A DNA stretch of 64,000 bases from Veillonellaceae bacterium (GCA_025992895.1 DAJPGA010000001.1:1506501-1570500); one strand, 5' to 3'. Counted from the stretch's first letter, positions 35,449-43,905 are shown. The notes: generated from the letters alone by a model not told the origin. Made by a program: numbers and translations.

Positions 35449-36161
35449 TAGTCCTCATCTCTCTTCGCAATAATTGTACTAAGATAATTAGGCTTATAAT
35501 CAGCCGGCAGACTATCCAAGTCTCTCTGGATAATTTCATCAGGAAGTCCTGCACGGGAAACCATGACAGATCTCTTCATCATATGATGTTTCCTCAATTC
35601 TTCCTGTACATAAGCAAAATTCTTATATACCTTCATAATAACAGCGTTATCTGCGGCAGAAAGTGCTGCATCAAATTTTTCCGGTGAAGCGGTAGCGGGA
35701 ATAATCAATACATTTTCTTCCCATTCCGTCACAGGCAGGTTGATATAAGAAGCGATTCCTAAAAATGCCGGAATTCCGGGAATTGTCTCAATGGAATATT
35801 CGTCGGAATCTCTGAATTCGTTAAAAATATACATGTACGTGCTGTACAGCATAGGATCCCCCAGAGTGAGGAATACCAAATTCTCCCCTTCATTCAGCTT
35901 TTGAGCAATGATTTTACGATTTTCTTTCCACTGGGCATTAACAGCTTCCATATCAGTGCTCATCTGGAATACCATCGGCAGGATTTCAACATTTTCCGGA
36001 ATATATTTCTTGGCAATATTATATGCAACGGACCCATCTTTTTTCTCAGTCTTCGGTGTAATAATAATGTCCGCATTTTTAATAATTTCTACTGCTTTCA
36101 CTGTAAGAAGATCCGGATCTCCTGGACCTACTCCGATTCCAAATAATTTTCCCTTTTTCAT
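35448..36161 (-). CDS. cbiL: Precorrin-2 / cobalt-factor-II C20-methyltransferase
   Basis: Methylates C-20 of the corrin precursor. An SAM-dependent tetrapyrrole methylase of 237 aa with GIGVGPGDPDLLTVKAVEII near residue 8, the VFLTLGDPMLYSTYMY motif near 96 and TIPGIPAFLGIAS near 120. In the anaerobic (cobalt-early) route the enzyme is CbiL, which suits an anaerobe, but the sequence does not decide between CbiL and CobI. It is the only corrin-ring methyltransferase here, so the rest of the ring-building genes must lie elsewhere or be absent. Confidence 0.93.
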   Translation of the reverse strand: MKKGKLFGIGVGPGDPDLLTVKAVEIIKNADIIITPKTEKKDGSVAYNIAKKYIPENVEILPMVFQMSTDMEAVNAQWKENRKIIAQKLNEGENLVFLTLGDPMLYSTYMYIFNEFRDSDEYSIETIPGIPAFLGIASYINLPVTEWEENVLIIPATASPEKFDAALSAADNAVIMKVYKNFAYVQEELRKHHMMKRSVMVSRAGLPDEIIQRDLDSLPADYKPNYLSTIIAKRDED

Positions 36162-36208
36162 AGTATCTCCTCCTAAATAGTTTTAACTAAAATACTCTGA
36201 TTTAAATT

Positions 36209-36997
36209 TTAACGCAAATTGAACGTTATAGGAACTCTGGATCTTGATTCAACCGGAATTCCATTTCTACGAGCTGGAACAAATCTCCAATTCTGGACGG
36301 ATTGAACGGCAGCATTATCTAATGATGAATCCCCTGACGACTGCTCAACCCAGGTGGAAGAAACGCCACCATCAGCCTCTATTATAAACCCAACGACAGT
36401 CGTTCCGGTAATCCCGGCTTTTCTGGCGGAAGACGGATAGGCGGGCTCAACCTTAGACAAAATCTGAGGTCCCTCAGTAATACCATCTCCCGAGCCATCT
36501 CCGTTGCCACTTCCAGTACCCGAACCTGAACCATCACCAGAGCCCGTTCCATTTCCTGATCCCGAACCGGTGCCCGATCCCGAGCCTGTACCATTGCCAT
36601 AGCCATTGCCAATGCCTGAACCGGAGCCCGCATTGCCGGAACCCTGTGCAGCATCATCTGTGGATGCCTCTTCTTCCGAGCCGGATTCTATATTTTCCGG
36701 ATACACTTTATCATCTTCATAAGAAGCAGCTTTGCTGTCCTGTGCTGAATCAATATTCGATTCCCTGGACGGAGCCTGATTAACACTTACTTTATCTGTT
36801 CTAGAGCCAGGTGACCCGTGTCCTGAGCCTCCTGAAGAACCTGAGGTTGTATCCACAAGATCGACCTCTATAGGATGATTGTCCGGCGGAATTGGTATAA
36901 AAAAGTGCCCAATTGCCAGGAAAAACATTAACAGGAATCCGTGGAAAAGAATTGACTCAAAAACAGCCCTGGACCATTTATGGTTTATATTATGCAT
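36209..36997 (-). CDS. tonB: Energy transducer TonB with Gly/Ser-rich linker
   Basis: Couples the inner-membrane proton gradient to outer-membrane receptors. An N-terminal membrane anchor (about 15-38) precedes a long periplasmic spacer, and the C-terminal TonB domain (about 175-262) has EPAYPSSARKAGITGTTVV, then NWRFVPARRNGIPVESR. The spacer is unusual: residues 119-172 are almost only Gly, Ser, Asn, Thr and Asp in dipeptide repeats, where most TonB proteins are Pro/Lys/Glu-rich and stiff. It lies 24 bases after exbD and 47 before cbiL, suggesting co-transcription with corrinoid genes. The receptor is not in the window. Confidence 0.93.
   Translation of the reverse strand: MHNINHKWSRAVFESILFHGFLLMFFLAIGHFFIPIPPDNHPIEVDLVDTTSGSSGGSGHGSPGSRTDKVSVNQAPSRESNIDSAQDSKAASYEDDKVYPENIESGSEEEASTDDAAQGSGNAGSGSGIGNGYGNGTGSGSGTGSGSGNGTGSGDGSGSGTGSGNGDGSGDGITEGPQILSKVEPAYPSSARKAGITGTTVVGFIIEADGGVSSTWVEQSSGDSSLDNAAVQSVQNWRFVPARRNGIPVESRSRVPITFNLR
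36482..36643 (-). repeat. Low-complexity repeat coding the TonB Gly/Ser linker
   Basis: About 160 bases of imperfect six-base units (GGN-AGN-type codons, seen on the plus strand as CCN and CT/CC runs) encode residues 119-172 of TonB. Such tandem DNA can change length by slippage, so linker length may differ between strains. Confidence 0.75.
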
Positions 36998-37021
36998 GAA
37001 TTGACTCTTTTCATTTCACAA

Positions 37022-37426
37022 TTAATTTGATTCTGTAGCAATACTGATCCTGTGAATACCCAGCGCTTTTAACTGGTCAAGAACAAAAACAAAATCTCCG
37101 TGCTGGGAATTCTTATCTGCTCTAAGCAGGACTTTGACATCATGATTCCTGCTTAATTCAATTTCCATCCTCCGCCGGAAAGATGATTTTGAAACAGCTT
37201 CCTTCTCTACGTAGATTGTCCCGTCTTCTGCGATACTGATAGGAAGTTCTTCTGTCGTTTCAATGACAGCTGTCGAAGCCTGCGGCAGATTTAGGCCTAT
37301 CGATCTTTGGGTTACCATGCTAAGCATGCTCATCATGAAAAAGACCAGAAGGAAAAAGATAATATCAATCATCGGTATAATCATTATCTTCGGCTTTTTC
37401 TCATTATCAAATCGTTCAAGTTTCAT
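37022..37426 (-). CDS. exbD: Biopolymer transporter ExbD
   Basis: Part of the TonB energy-coupling complex. A 134-residue protein with one N-terminal membrane helix (IIPMIDIIFFLLVFFMMSML, about 16-36) carrying the conserved proton-path Asp (MIDIIF), and a periplasmic domain with VLLRADKNSQHGDFVFVLD near 103. It follows exbB by two bases. Confidence 0.93.
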   Translation of the reverse strand: MKLERFDNEKKPKIMIIPMIDIIFFLLVFFMMSMLSMVTQRSIGLNLPQASTAVIETTEELPISIAEDGTIYVEKEAVSKSSFRRRMEIELSRNHDVKVLLRADKNSQHGDFVFVLDQLKALGIHRISIATESN

Positions 37427-37428
37427 TC

Positions 37429-38031
37429 TTACCCTCTCTTCACGAAGGACAGATACAGGGAATCCAGTGATTCAATTTGAGTAATGAATTCGCTGACTCT
37501 TTGAGAAAGATACGTATAAGCTAGAAGCGATAATATTGCCACGAACAGGCCTGTTCCAGTGCATACCAAAGCTTCTGCAACACCGCCAGTGATTGCAAAA
37601 GGCTGCCCCTGTGCCGTAGAAAGCACATTAAAGGATTCTATCATGCCTATTACTGTTCCCAGGAGCCCCATCAAGGGGGCGAGTGTGACAATGGTATCTA
37701 AATAATTCAAATATTTTTTTAACTCACCAACAGCCTTTGATGAAGCACCTTCTATCAATTCATTCTGATTAGCCTCCAGGTTTATGCATTTGATTCCATC
37801 TAGTAAGACCGCGGCCGGAATTCCACCATCCTTCTCCAGAGCATCTTCTAACTCATTAAACTTATCATTTGGCAGACATTCCCTAAGCAATTCTGCAATA
37901 CCTTCTGTATTGGATCTGCACCTTTTATAATACTTATATCGTTCAATGAAAATAGCTACAACCGCAATGGATGCAATAATCAGCGGATACATCATGAATC
38001 CGCCTGCCCTAAATAAATGTAAAAAATCCAT
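37429..38031 (-). CDS. exbB: MotA/TolQ/ExbB proton-channel protein
   Basis: Forms the inner-membrane proton channel with ExbD. The 200-residue protein has three membrane segments (about 12-28, 110-132, 150-175) and the family motif APLMGLLGTVIGMIESF near 117 plus EALVCTGTGLFVAI near 150. It heads the probable operon exbB–exbD–tonB–cbiL–cbiA–cobO. ExbB and TolQ are hard to separate by sequence alone; the TonB neighbour favours ExbB. Confidence 0.92.
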   Translation of the reverse strand: MDFLHLFRAGGFMMYPLIIASIAVVAIFIERYKYYKRCRSNTEGIAELLRECLPNDKFNELEDALEKDGGIPAAVLLDGIKCINLEANQNELIEGASSKAVGELKKYLNYLDTIVTLAPLMGLLGTVIGMIESFNVLSTAQGQPFAITGGVAEALVCTGTGLFVAILSLLAYTYLSQRVSEFITQIESLDSLYLSFVKRG

Positions 38032-38083
38032 TTTTTCACCCGCTTCAAAATAATATAATTAATTACATATTAACGTTTTATTA

Positions 38084-38126
38084 AGATTACCATCTTATGC
38101 TGATCAAGTCAATCTTGTATCAGCAT
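38084..38126 (-). promoter_or_regulatory. exbB promoter with a dyad centred on the –35 box
   Basis: Minus strand: –35 TTGACT (38107-38112), 17-base spacer, –10 TAATCT (38084-38089). An inverted repeat, ATGCTGATCAAG (38097-38108) against CTTG-T-ATCAGCAT (38114-38126), with a five-base centre, surrounds the –35 box. This is where a repressor would block RNA polymerase. The arms do not resemble a Fur box. Confidence 0.7.
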
Positions 38127-38170
38127 GCATGATTTAAGCAGTTAGAATTTTACCGTTTTACCACGCAAAC

Positions 38171-38198
38171 AAAAAAACCGCGGGTACAATACCCGCGG
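38171..38198 (-). terminator. Strong intrinsic terminator after the 113-aa gene
   Basis: CCGCGGGTA (38178-38186) pairs perfectly with TACCCGCGG (38190-38198), loop CAA. On the minus strand it is followed by seven T's. It separates the 113-aa gene from the exbB promoter. Confidence 0.93.
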
Positions 38199-38238
38199 CC
38201 TTCATTCCGGACTATTCCAAATCTGAAAAATAAGCAGC

Positions 38239-38580
38239 TTAATAACCATTTACCTGGCTGACTACACGGAAGTTTCCTACATCAAATGCTTTGCAGATTA
38301 CATTGAAAAACGGACCTGTCAGCATTGTTCTGTAAATTTCCGACTTAGCAATCAGCATGAGATGACTGCCGTCGTAAGTTACTCTGATTAAGCCATTATT
38401 TATATATTTTTCGAAATCCTTCTCTGCCATTTCTTTTTTCAGCTTTTCAAGAGCTTCTCTCGTTTCACCTTCCTGATATTCAGGTCTTTCCATGACTGGC
38501 AGGAAGCGTACTTCGTAAATCTTATCATTATATCCCTTAGATTCAGCGGAGTATCTTTTGCCATTTTCCATTTCTTCCAT
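38239..38580 (-). CDS. Small hypothetical protein (113 aa)
   Basis: I do not recognise it with confidence. It is soluble and acidic in its first half (charged helix about 38-60), while the second half (VTYDGSHLMLIAKSEIYRTM, then a GPFFNVICKAFDV segment) faintly recalls the N-terminal interaction domain of DnaA (a strand pair then a helix that follows 'a.sef.r..l...y'). This resemblance is weak and by eye. It has an excellent ribosome site (GAGGAGGAATTAGA then ATG) and its own strong terminator, so it is a real single-gene unit, 79 bases after radC. Confidence 0.7.
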   Translation of the reverse strand: MEEMENGKRYSAESKGYNDKIYEVRFLPVMERPEYQEGETREALEKLKKEMAEKDFEKYINNGLIRVTYDGSHLMLIAKSEIYRTMLTGPFFNVICKAFDVGNFRVVSQVNGY

Positions 38581-38659
38581 TCTAATTCCTCCTCATAATA
38601 AACGTTACTACCCTAATATTATAGCATCGTACTTCTCTATATTCCAAGATAATCAATAA

Positions 38660-39346
38660 TTAGATAAAGCCCCGTTCATTGAGACTCACGTAAATGCCAT
38701 CTCCTATGATGACATGATCCAGTAATTCCATTTCCAATAATTCAGCCGCTTCCTTAAAGCGCCTCGTAACGTTAATATCCTCATCTGATGGTTCAGGTGA
38801 ACCCGATGGATGATTATGAAGAATGATTAATCCGTGTGCCTTATATCGGATAGCCCACTTCATTGCTTCCTTAATATCGACAGATACCGCATCCAGGCTT
38901 CCCTGCGAAATTACTTTGTATCCCAGTAATTTATTTTTAACATTCAAAAATGAAACGATAAACTTCTCCTGTGTTTCATGACGAAGTTTCTCCATAAAAT
39001 ATCTGGAAACTTTCTGCGGTGAATTAAAATCAATAAGTTCAATCTTCTTATGACGATACGCCAGCCTCCGCCCGAGTTCTATTGCTGCACATATCGTTAC
39101 TGCCTTGTCTTTTCCAATGCCATTAACTTCAATCAAGTCACGCCAATTAAGATCATCAAAGAAGTCGATACCATCCTGCTCTTTCGCTTCTAAAAAGTCT
39201 ACCACTTCCTGAGCCACTTCCGTTACAGCTCTCCCCCGTGTTCCTGTGCGGATGAGAATTGACACCAAATCGACAAGACTTACATTCGTAGACTCTGCAA
39301 AACGTTCTCTTGGCCGGTCCTCCGGACGCATATCCTTGATCTTCAT
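38660..39346 (-). CDS. radC: RadC family JAB-domain protein
   Basis: A 228-residue protein with an N-terminal helix-hairpin-helix part (ELIEVNGIGKDKAVTICAAIELG near 68-92) and a C-terminal JAB/MPN metal-binding domain with the signature HNHPSGSPEPSDED near 176. Despite the name it is not firmly tied to DNA repair, and its substrate is unknown. In many Firmicutes it neighbours DUF4321 and shape genes, and here a DUF4321-like gene follows upstream. Confidence 0.95.
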   Translation of the reverse strand: MKIKDMRPEDRPRERFAESTNVSLVDLVSILIRTGTRGRAVTEVAQEVVDFLEAKEQDGIDFFDDLNWRDLIEVNGIGKDKAVTICAAIELGRRLAYRHKKIELIDFNSPQKVSRYFMEKLRHETQEKFIVSFLNVKNKLLGYKVISQGSLDAVSVDIKEAMKWAIRYKAHGLIILHNHPSGSPEPSDEDINVTRRFKEAAELLEMELLDHVIIGDGIYVSLNERGFI

Positions 39347-39488
39347 AAAAACACTCCATTTCGCTGCGCATGGCCGGTATACTTATACATGCTGTCTCCA
39401 TACCTCAGAGCCATAAAAAACCAAATGAACTATTTAAATTCAGGGAACTAGAAAGGAACGATGTGAACCTTATTATAAAATCTTCTGT

Positions 39489-39752
39489 TTATAGTTTCTT
39501 GTATACATACAGTGATGCGAGAATGCTGAGCGCTGTAATCAGATTCAGCACAATCTTTATACCGAAATGAAGCTGCATAATAAACAGATTGAGCGATATA
39601 TTTTCGATATTAAGAATTGTAAAAGACTGCGTCAGATACGGATACTGAGATAAATAAGCTCCCGTTGTCAGCACATGATTGACCGCTTCGCTCAGCAAAA
39701 TTCCTGTGAATATACATAGTACCAGTGGCGCTCTTGCGCCAATCACTTTCAT
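39489..39752 (-). CDS. DUF4321-like small membrane protein (87 aa)
   Basis: Two hydrophobic helices are visible (about 8-24 and 62-84) joined by a polar loop. The C-terminal stretch with ISLNLFIMQLHFGIKIVLNL matches the pattern of DUF4321 proteins (a strand then a helix with 'FG..lkinl'), which are often found beside radC in Firmicutes; both points are from memory. A clear AGGAGAGG ribosome site precedes the ATG. Function unknown. The 39347-39488 spacer shows nothing supportable. Confidence 0.7.
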   Translation of the reverse strand: MKVIGARAPLVLCIFTGILLSEAVNHVLTTGAYLSQYPYLTQSFTILNIENISLNLFIMQLHFGIKIVLNLITALSILASLYVYKKL

Positions 39753-39785
39753 TCTTCTAAAACTCCTCTCCTAAAATGAATTCAA

Positions 39786-40376
39786 TTAAAAGCTAGTTCC
39801 CATTGAAATCTTTCCTTCTACACGGTCTGCCAGGGCCTTCCCTGTTGCATCACCAGTTCTGTACTGATAAATCACTCTCCAAACAACACCCTGGTAAGTG
39901 AAAATATATTCTCTTACGCTTAGATCTGTAGTTCTGCTTTTATCGGTTTCAGCAAATGTAAAATTCAAAACCTTGGCTTTAGTATCGCCTAAAGAAACGG
40001 TTTTATTTTCCACTTTCAAACGGCTGACAGCCGGGTTGTTTTGTAAAATAGCCGGGGCTTCCTTCACCAGTTTTTCTTCATTTTCATCGCTGGAAACCTG
40101 ATTGCCAGTAACTAAAATCTGCAAGTGTTCATTATGCCCCTCAGCGCTTACTTTCGCTTCACCGCGGCCGACAAGATCCACCTGTTTCCCTTCTGAAATA
40201 ATTTCAAATGGCGTTGATAATGTAATTGTACTGTTTTCGCAATGAACCCTGTTCTTCCCAAAGATAAATTCATCATCAAGGCTCTCTGTCCCGCACCCGG
40301 CAAGGCTCAGACCTATAGCAGACAATAAAACAACCATCAGGACAGCAGATAATTTTGATTTTAGAAGTTTAACCAT
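39786..40376 (-). CDS. Putative lipoprotein of unknown function (196 aa)
   Basis: The N-terminus is a lipoprotein signal: basic MVKLLKSK, a hydrophobic core and the lipobox LAGC with the acylated Cys near residue 28. The mature part appears beta-rich, with segments such as STITLSTPFEI, and resembles no family I can name. It could be in the inner or outer membrane; the residue after Cys is Gly. It lies 33 bases upstream of the DUF4321-like gene on the same strand, so they may be co-transcribed. Confidence 0.75.
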   Translation of the reverse strand: MVKLLKSKLSAVLMVVLLSAIGLSLAGCGTESLDDEFIFGKNRVHCENSTITLSTPFEIISEGKQVDLVGRGEAKVSAEGHNEHLQILVTGNQVSSDENEEKLVKEAPAILQNNPAVSRLKVENKTVSLGDTKAKVLNFTFAETDKSRTTDLSVREYIFTYQGVVWRVIYQYRTGDATGKALADRVEGKISMGTSF

Positions 40377-40476
40377 AATGACTCATCACTTTCCATATAT
40401 TTTTATTTTTATGCAGATTTATCAGTTATGCCGTAAAACATCCTTGCATTTGATTTTATTCTGACATACTTTTAAT

Positions 40477-40482
40477 ATTATA
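40477..40482 (-). promoter_or_regulatory. Possible extended –10 promoter of the lipoprotein gene
   Basis: Minus strand TGTTATAAT, a perfect TATAAT with the upstream TG; no good –35 box. About 100 bases upstream of the lipoprotein ATG. In the other direction TTGATT with TAATAT 17 bases on (40450-40478) could serve tmcAL; both calls are weak. Confidence 0.4.
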
Positions 40483-40607
40483 ACATATGTAAGCCTCGCT
40501 AAATGCGTAACTTAGAAGATTTTGAGAAACATATATGCATCGAATATATTCATTAACCTGCTATTTTTATATACCCCTGGTGCCTTGTATTTTGATGAGG
40601 AGTCATC

Positions 40608-41780
40608 ATGAAAACAAATCCTGTAATTGGCATTACGGCTGAATGGAACCCTTTTCATTCAGGACACGCCTCCATGATTAAAGAAATCAGAAAGAGCTTC
40701 CCGGACGCTCGTATAATTTCAGCCATGAGCGGTTCATTCGTACAGCGGGGAGAGCCCGCCATATTTGATAAATGGTGCAGAGCGTCCTGGAGCATCTCTT
40801 CGGGCATAGATGCAGTTTTTGAATATCCGGCTCTTTATGTACTGCAAAGTGCCGATTCATTTTCTGAAAACGCCGTTCACCTGCTGCATGATTTAGGATG
40901 CACTCATATAGCTTTTTCTACAGAATCTCTGGATAAGAATCAGTTATTTGACATTGCCAGATGGATGCAGACAGAAGATTACACGGCAAGGCTCCATCAG
41001 GAATTGAAGAACGGTCTTCCCTACAGCCGTGCCGCATCTGCTGCAATAAACAGCTTTTCGAGTAAGCTTTACCAGGAACTGATAAAGCCTAATAATCTTT
41101 TGGGGCTGAGATATATCGAAACAGTCTCTAAGTATTATCCTGATCTTGAAGTTTTCATTACGCACCGGGATATGGAACATAATATTTCTGCCTCTGATGC
41201 AAGATCGCAGCTTTTGGAAACAGGAAGCAGCCCTTTACTGCCTCCATATATACGAGAAGACGCTGAAAAATTAATGCAGAGCGGGAATTATACAGACTTC
41301 AGCCGATATGAAGACGCATGTCTTTTCATGTCCAAAGCTTTGGGAATTTCCGATCTTTCCGATTCAGGACTTTTTACAGAAGGCCTTGAAAATAAATGGA
41401 AAAAAGAATCCGAGAAAACGACTTTCCCTCAGATGTTAAGCGGAATCAAGAGCAAGCGTTATCTTTACAGCAAGTTAAAAAGAATATCTGCTTCGCTTCT
41501 TTTATCCGGTACCCAAAAGCCGTCTCCGTTTGTCAGGCCTGATTTCCCCAGATATGCCAGGCTTCTGGCGCTCCGCCGGGAAAGCAGTGAACTGATTCAT
41601 CATATTGCAATTCCCGTAATTACCTCTGCCGCCAAAGCTATGAGGACTCTTGATGAGAGAAGCCGGGAAGCGCTTTCTATAGATTTCCTTGCGACTGACA
41701 TTCAGGCTTACTGCCGTCATTCTGTCATTTACAGATATTCCAATGAAGATTATTACCATTCTCCCCATATAATGGAATGA
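40608..41780 (+). CDS. tmcAL: tRNA(Met) cytidine acetate ligase
   Basis: Makes N4-acetylcytidine at the wobble base of elongator tRNA-Met from acetate and ATP. The 390-residue protein opens GITAEWNPFHSGHASMIKEI, a nucleotidyltransferase HIGH-type motif, followed by MSGSFVQRGEPAIFDKWCRA near 44 and FSTESLDKNQLF near 104, all typical of YlbM/TmcAL. It stands alone on the plus strand, divergent from the lipoprotein gene. The ATG has a GAGGAG-like site. Confidence 0.93.
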   Translation: MKTNPVIGITAEWNPFHSGHASMIKEIRKSFPDARIISAMSGSFVQRGEPAIFDKWCRASWSISSGIDAVFEYPALYVLQSADSFSENAVHLLHDLGCTHIAFSTESLDKNQLFDIARWMQTEDYTARLHQELKNGLPYSRAASAAINSFSSKLYQELIKPNNLLGLRYIETVSKYYPDLEVFITHRDMEHNISASDARSQLLETGSSPLLPPYIREDAEKLMQSGNYTDFSRYEDACLFMSKALGISDLSDSGLFTEGLENKWKKESEKTTFPQMLSGIKSKRYLYSKLKRISASLLLSGTQKPSPFVRPDFPRYARLLALRRESSELIHHIAIPVITSAAKAMRTLDERSREALSIDFLATDIQAYCRHSVIYRYSNEDYYHSPHIME

Positions 41781-41866
41781 TATTTTTATGGCCATTTTTA
41801 CTTACACTGTGAAGTCCGCTTCAATAAATATTTCAACTTAAGAATCCTTATTCTGGCTCATTTCTC

Positions 41867-41895
41867 TTTACATCTCCGCTCAAATACTTTATTAT
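41867..41895 (+). promoter_or_regulatory. Promoter of putP
   Basis: –35 TTTACA (41867-41872), 17-base spacer, –10 TATTAT (41890-41895), pointing at putP 48 bases on. A strong CAGGAGG ribosome site follows. Confidence 0.7.
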
Positions 41896-41942
41896 GATAA
41901 AATATACTAAATTGAGAATAACGGTTTCAGGAGGACTTTCAC

Positions 41943-43436
41943 ATGGATTTCAACAACAGCTGGCCAATAGCACTAGCTTTTATTCTGTATTTGATTTTAA
42001 TGATGAGTATCGGCCTTTATTACTCCAGAAGACAGAAAAATCTTTCCTCTTATATTCTGGGAGATCGAAAGCTGGGTCCCTGGCTGACTTCCATGAGTGC
42101 TGAAGCATCTGACATGAGCGGATGGATGCTCATGGGACTTCCCGGCTATGCTTACCTGCACGGTTTATCTGCTTTCTGGACAGGCATCGGCCTTATTCTG
42201 GGTACGTGGGCAAACTGGCTTCTTGTATCAAAACGATTAAGAAATTATACAGAAGTCGCGAACAACAGCCTGACAATACCTGACTACCTTTCAAACCGTT
42301 TTGAGGATACCAAAAATGGACTTCGCTTGATTTGCGCAGTGTTCATTATTCTCTTTTTCGTTATATACACTTCATCCGGATTTGTAGCAGCAGGCAGATT
42401 ATTCAATACTATTTTCGGAATCCCATATTTCCATGCATTGCTTCTCGGTGCATTCGTTGTCGTTTTCTATACATTCCTGGGTGGTTTCTCTGCTGTTGCA
42501 TTGACAGATTTCATTCAGGGAACAATGATGTTCTTTACGGTTATTTACGTTCCGCTTGCGGCGACAATTGCGTTAGGCGGCCCGGTTCCAACGATGGACA
42601 TATTATCAGGTGAAGGAGCGGATTTCTTTTCATTCTTCCCTGCATCAACCAACATGTCGGCATTACTTATTATGCTGGTATCCTCCCTGGGATGGAGTCT
42701 TGGATATTTCGGCCAGCCTCATATTTTAGTAAAATTCATGGCCATTGGCGATGCCGATGATTTAAAGAAATCTACACACATTGCTATGCTTTGGGTTTTA
42801 TTATCCCTTGGTTTTGCAATTGCCATTGGTATTGTCGGCAAGGCCTATCTCAGCACTCCACTTGAAAATGCGGATGCTGAAAGAGTATTTATCATTATGG
42901 CAAAATCTCTGTCGACCCCATTTATTACAGGCATTATATGGTCAGCCATTCTTGCGGCAATTATGAGTACAAGTTCCTCTCAATTGCTCGTAACGTCTTC
43001 GGCAGTTTCCAAAGATCTTTTCCAGGCATTTCTCTTTAAGAATGCATCAGAGAAAACATTAATCAGAGTAAGCCGCATCAGCGTATTGATTGTCTCTATA
43101 ATAGCAGTCTATCTGGGTTCCGATCCAGACAGCTATATTTTCCAAATCGTTTCCTACGCCTGGGCTGGATTTGGCGCCTGCTTCGGTGCAACAATACTTC
43201 TCTCACTTTATTGGAAGCGCATGACATTAAGGGGTGCCTATGCTGGTGTACTTATCGGAGGAATTACAGTCCTTATCTGGAAGCAATTTGAATGGTTTGG
43301 CATCTATGAATTAGTTCCCGGCTTCTTCCTTTCAGCCATTTCGATCATAGTTGTCAGCCTGCTTGATAAAGAGCCGTCTGAAAGCATTCTCAAGACATTT
43401 GAAAAAGCTATTTCTCTTTCAAATAAACATAAATAA
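41943..43436 (+). CDS. putP: Sodium/proline symporter
   Basis: A 497-residue sodium:solute symporter with about 13 hydrophobic segments. The motifs LGDRKLGPWLTSMSAEASDMSGWMLMGLPG near 38-67 and FGQPHILVKFMAI near 258 match PutP proline importers, including the sodium-site serines of the later SSSQLLVTSSAVSKD helix near 344. Substrate is inferred from family. Own promoter upstream and a bidirectional terminator downstream make it a single-gene unit. Confidence 0.93.
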   Translation: MDFNNSWPIALAFILYLILMMSIGLYYSRRQKNLSSYILGDRKLGPWLTSMSAEASDMSGWMLMGLPGYAYLHGLSAFWTGIGLILGTWANWLLVSKRLRNYTEVANNSLTIPDYLSNRFEDTKNGLRLICAVFIILFFVIYTSSGFVAAGRLFNTIFGIPYFHALLLGAFVVVFYTFLGGFSAVALTDFIQGTMMFFTVIYVPLAATIALGGPVPTMDILSGEGADFFSFFPASTNMSALLIMLVSSLGWSLGYFGQPHILVKFMAIGDADDLKKSTHIAMLWVLLSLGFAIAIGIVGKAYLSTPLENADAERVFIIMAKSLSTPFITGIIWSAILAAIMSTSSSQLLVTSSAVSKDLFQAFLFKNASEKTLIRVSRISVLIVSIIAVYLGSDPDSYIFQIVSYAWAGFGACFGATILLSLYWKRMTLRGAYAGVLIGGITVLIWKQFEWFGIYELVPGFFLSAISIIVVSLLDKEPSESILKTFEKAISLSNKHK

Positions 43437-43474
43437 GAAATTCCATATCAAGCTTTGTTATTCAAGCTGCAAGT

Positions 43475-43516
43475 AAAAAAAGAGGCTGGAATCCTAAATG
43501 GTTCCAGTCTCTTTTC
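43475..43516. terminator. Bidirectional terminator between putP and rnpB
   Basis: AGAGGCTGGAA (43481-43491) pairs with TTCCAGTCTCT (43502-43512; one G·U). The plus strand continues with TTTT; the minus strand with a run of seven T's. It can end both converging transcripts. Confidence 0.9.
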
Positions 43517-43522
43517 ATTTGC

Positions 43523-43870
43523 GGCGAGCATTCAATAAGCCGAGTTCTGTACCGCTTACGCGGTGATGATTATCTTTCTAGACAGTAAATTACTCTACTG
43601 CTCAAGCGACGCAACCCGGAAGGTCAGCGGGCAACCTCAACCCTTCCCTATTCGGTCTTGCTTCGGATGGGGTTTACCAAGCCAGCCGGTCTCCCGACTC
43701 CTGGTGCGCTCTTACCGCACCTTTCCACCCTTACCATCATAAGATGGCGGTTTCCTTTTCTATGGCACTTTCCCTAGGGTCACCCCCGCCGGACGTTATC
43801 CGGCATCCTGCCCTGCGAAGCTCGGACTTTCCTCACGCCTTTCGGCCCGCAATCATCTTTCCTGCTCGTA
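43523..43870 (-). ncRNA. rnpB: RNase P RNA (bacterial type)
   Basis: The catalytic RNA that trims the 5' end of pre-tRNAs. On the minus strand I see the P1 helix ends CGAGCA/TGCTCG, the universal GAGGAAAGTCCGAGC block, GGCAGGATGCC, AGGGTGGAAAGGTGCGGTAAGAG with its hairpin, and the late ACAGAACTCGGCTTAT block near the 3' end. Length is about 348 bases, and the promoter position agrees with the 5' end. Ends are approximate by a few bases. Confidence 0.95.
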
Positions 43871-43876
43871 GGAGTT

Positions 43877-43905
43877 AGTATATCATAAATATTTTCTTTA
43901 TTCAA
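43877..43905 (-). promoter_or_regulatory. Promoter of rnpB
   Basis: Minus strand: –35 TTGAAT (43900-43905), 17-base spacer ending TGA, –10 TATACT (43877-43882). The start would fall close to base 43870. Confidence 0.8.

Noticed and set aside
36382..36657. Met/Arg/Ala-rich second frame inside tonB
   Set aside because: It is an out-of-frame reading of the Gly/Ser repeat with no ribosome site.
38032..38083. Cobalamin riboswitch ahead of exbB–tonB–cbiL
   Set aside because: The leader is about 50 bases, AT-rich, with no B12-box-like sequence.
43523..43870. Possible protein frames in the 43.5-43.9 kb gap
   Set aside because: The region is RNase P RNA.
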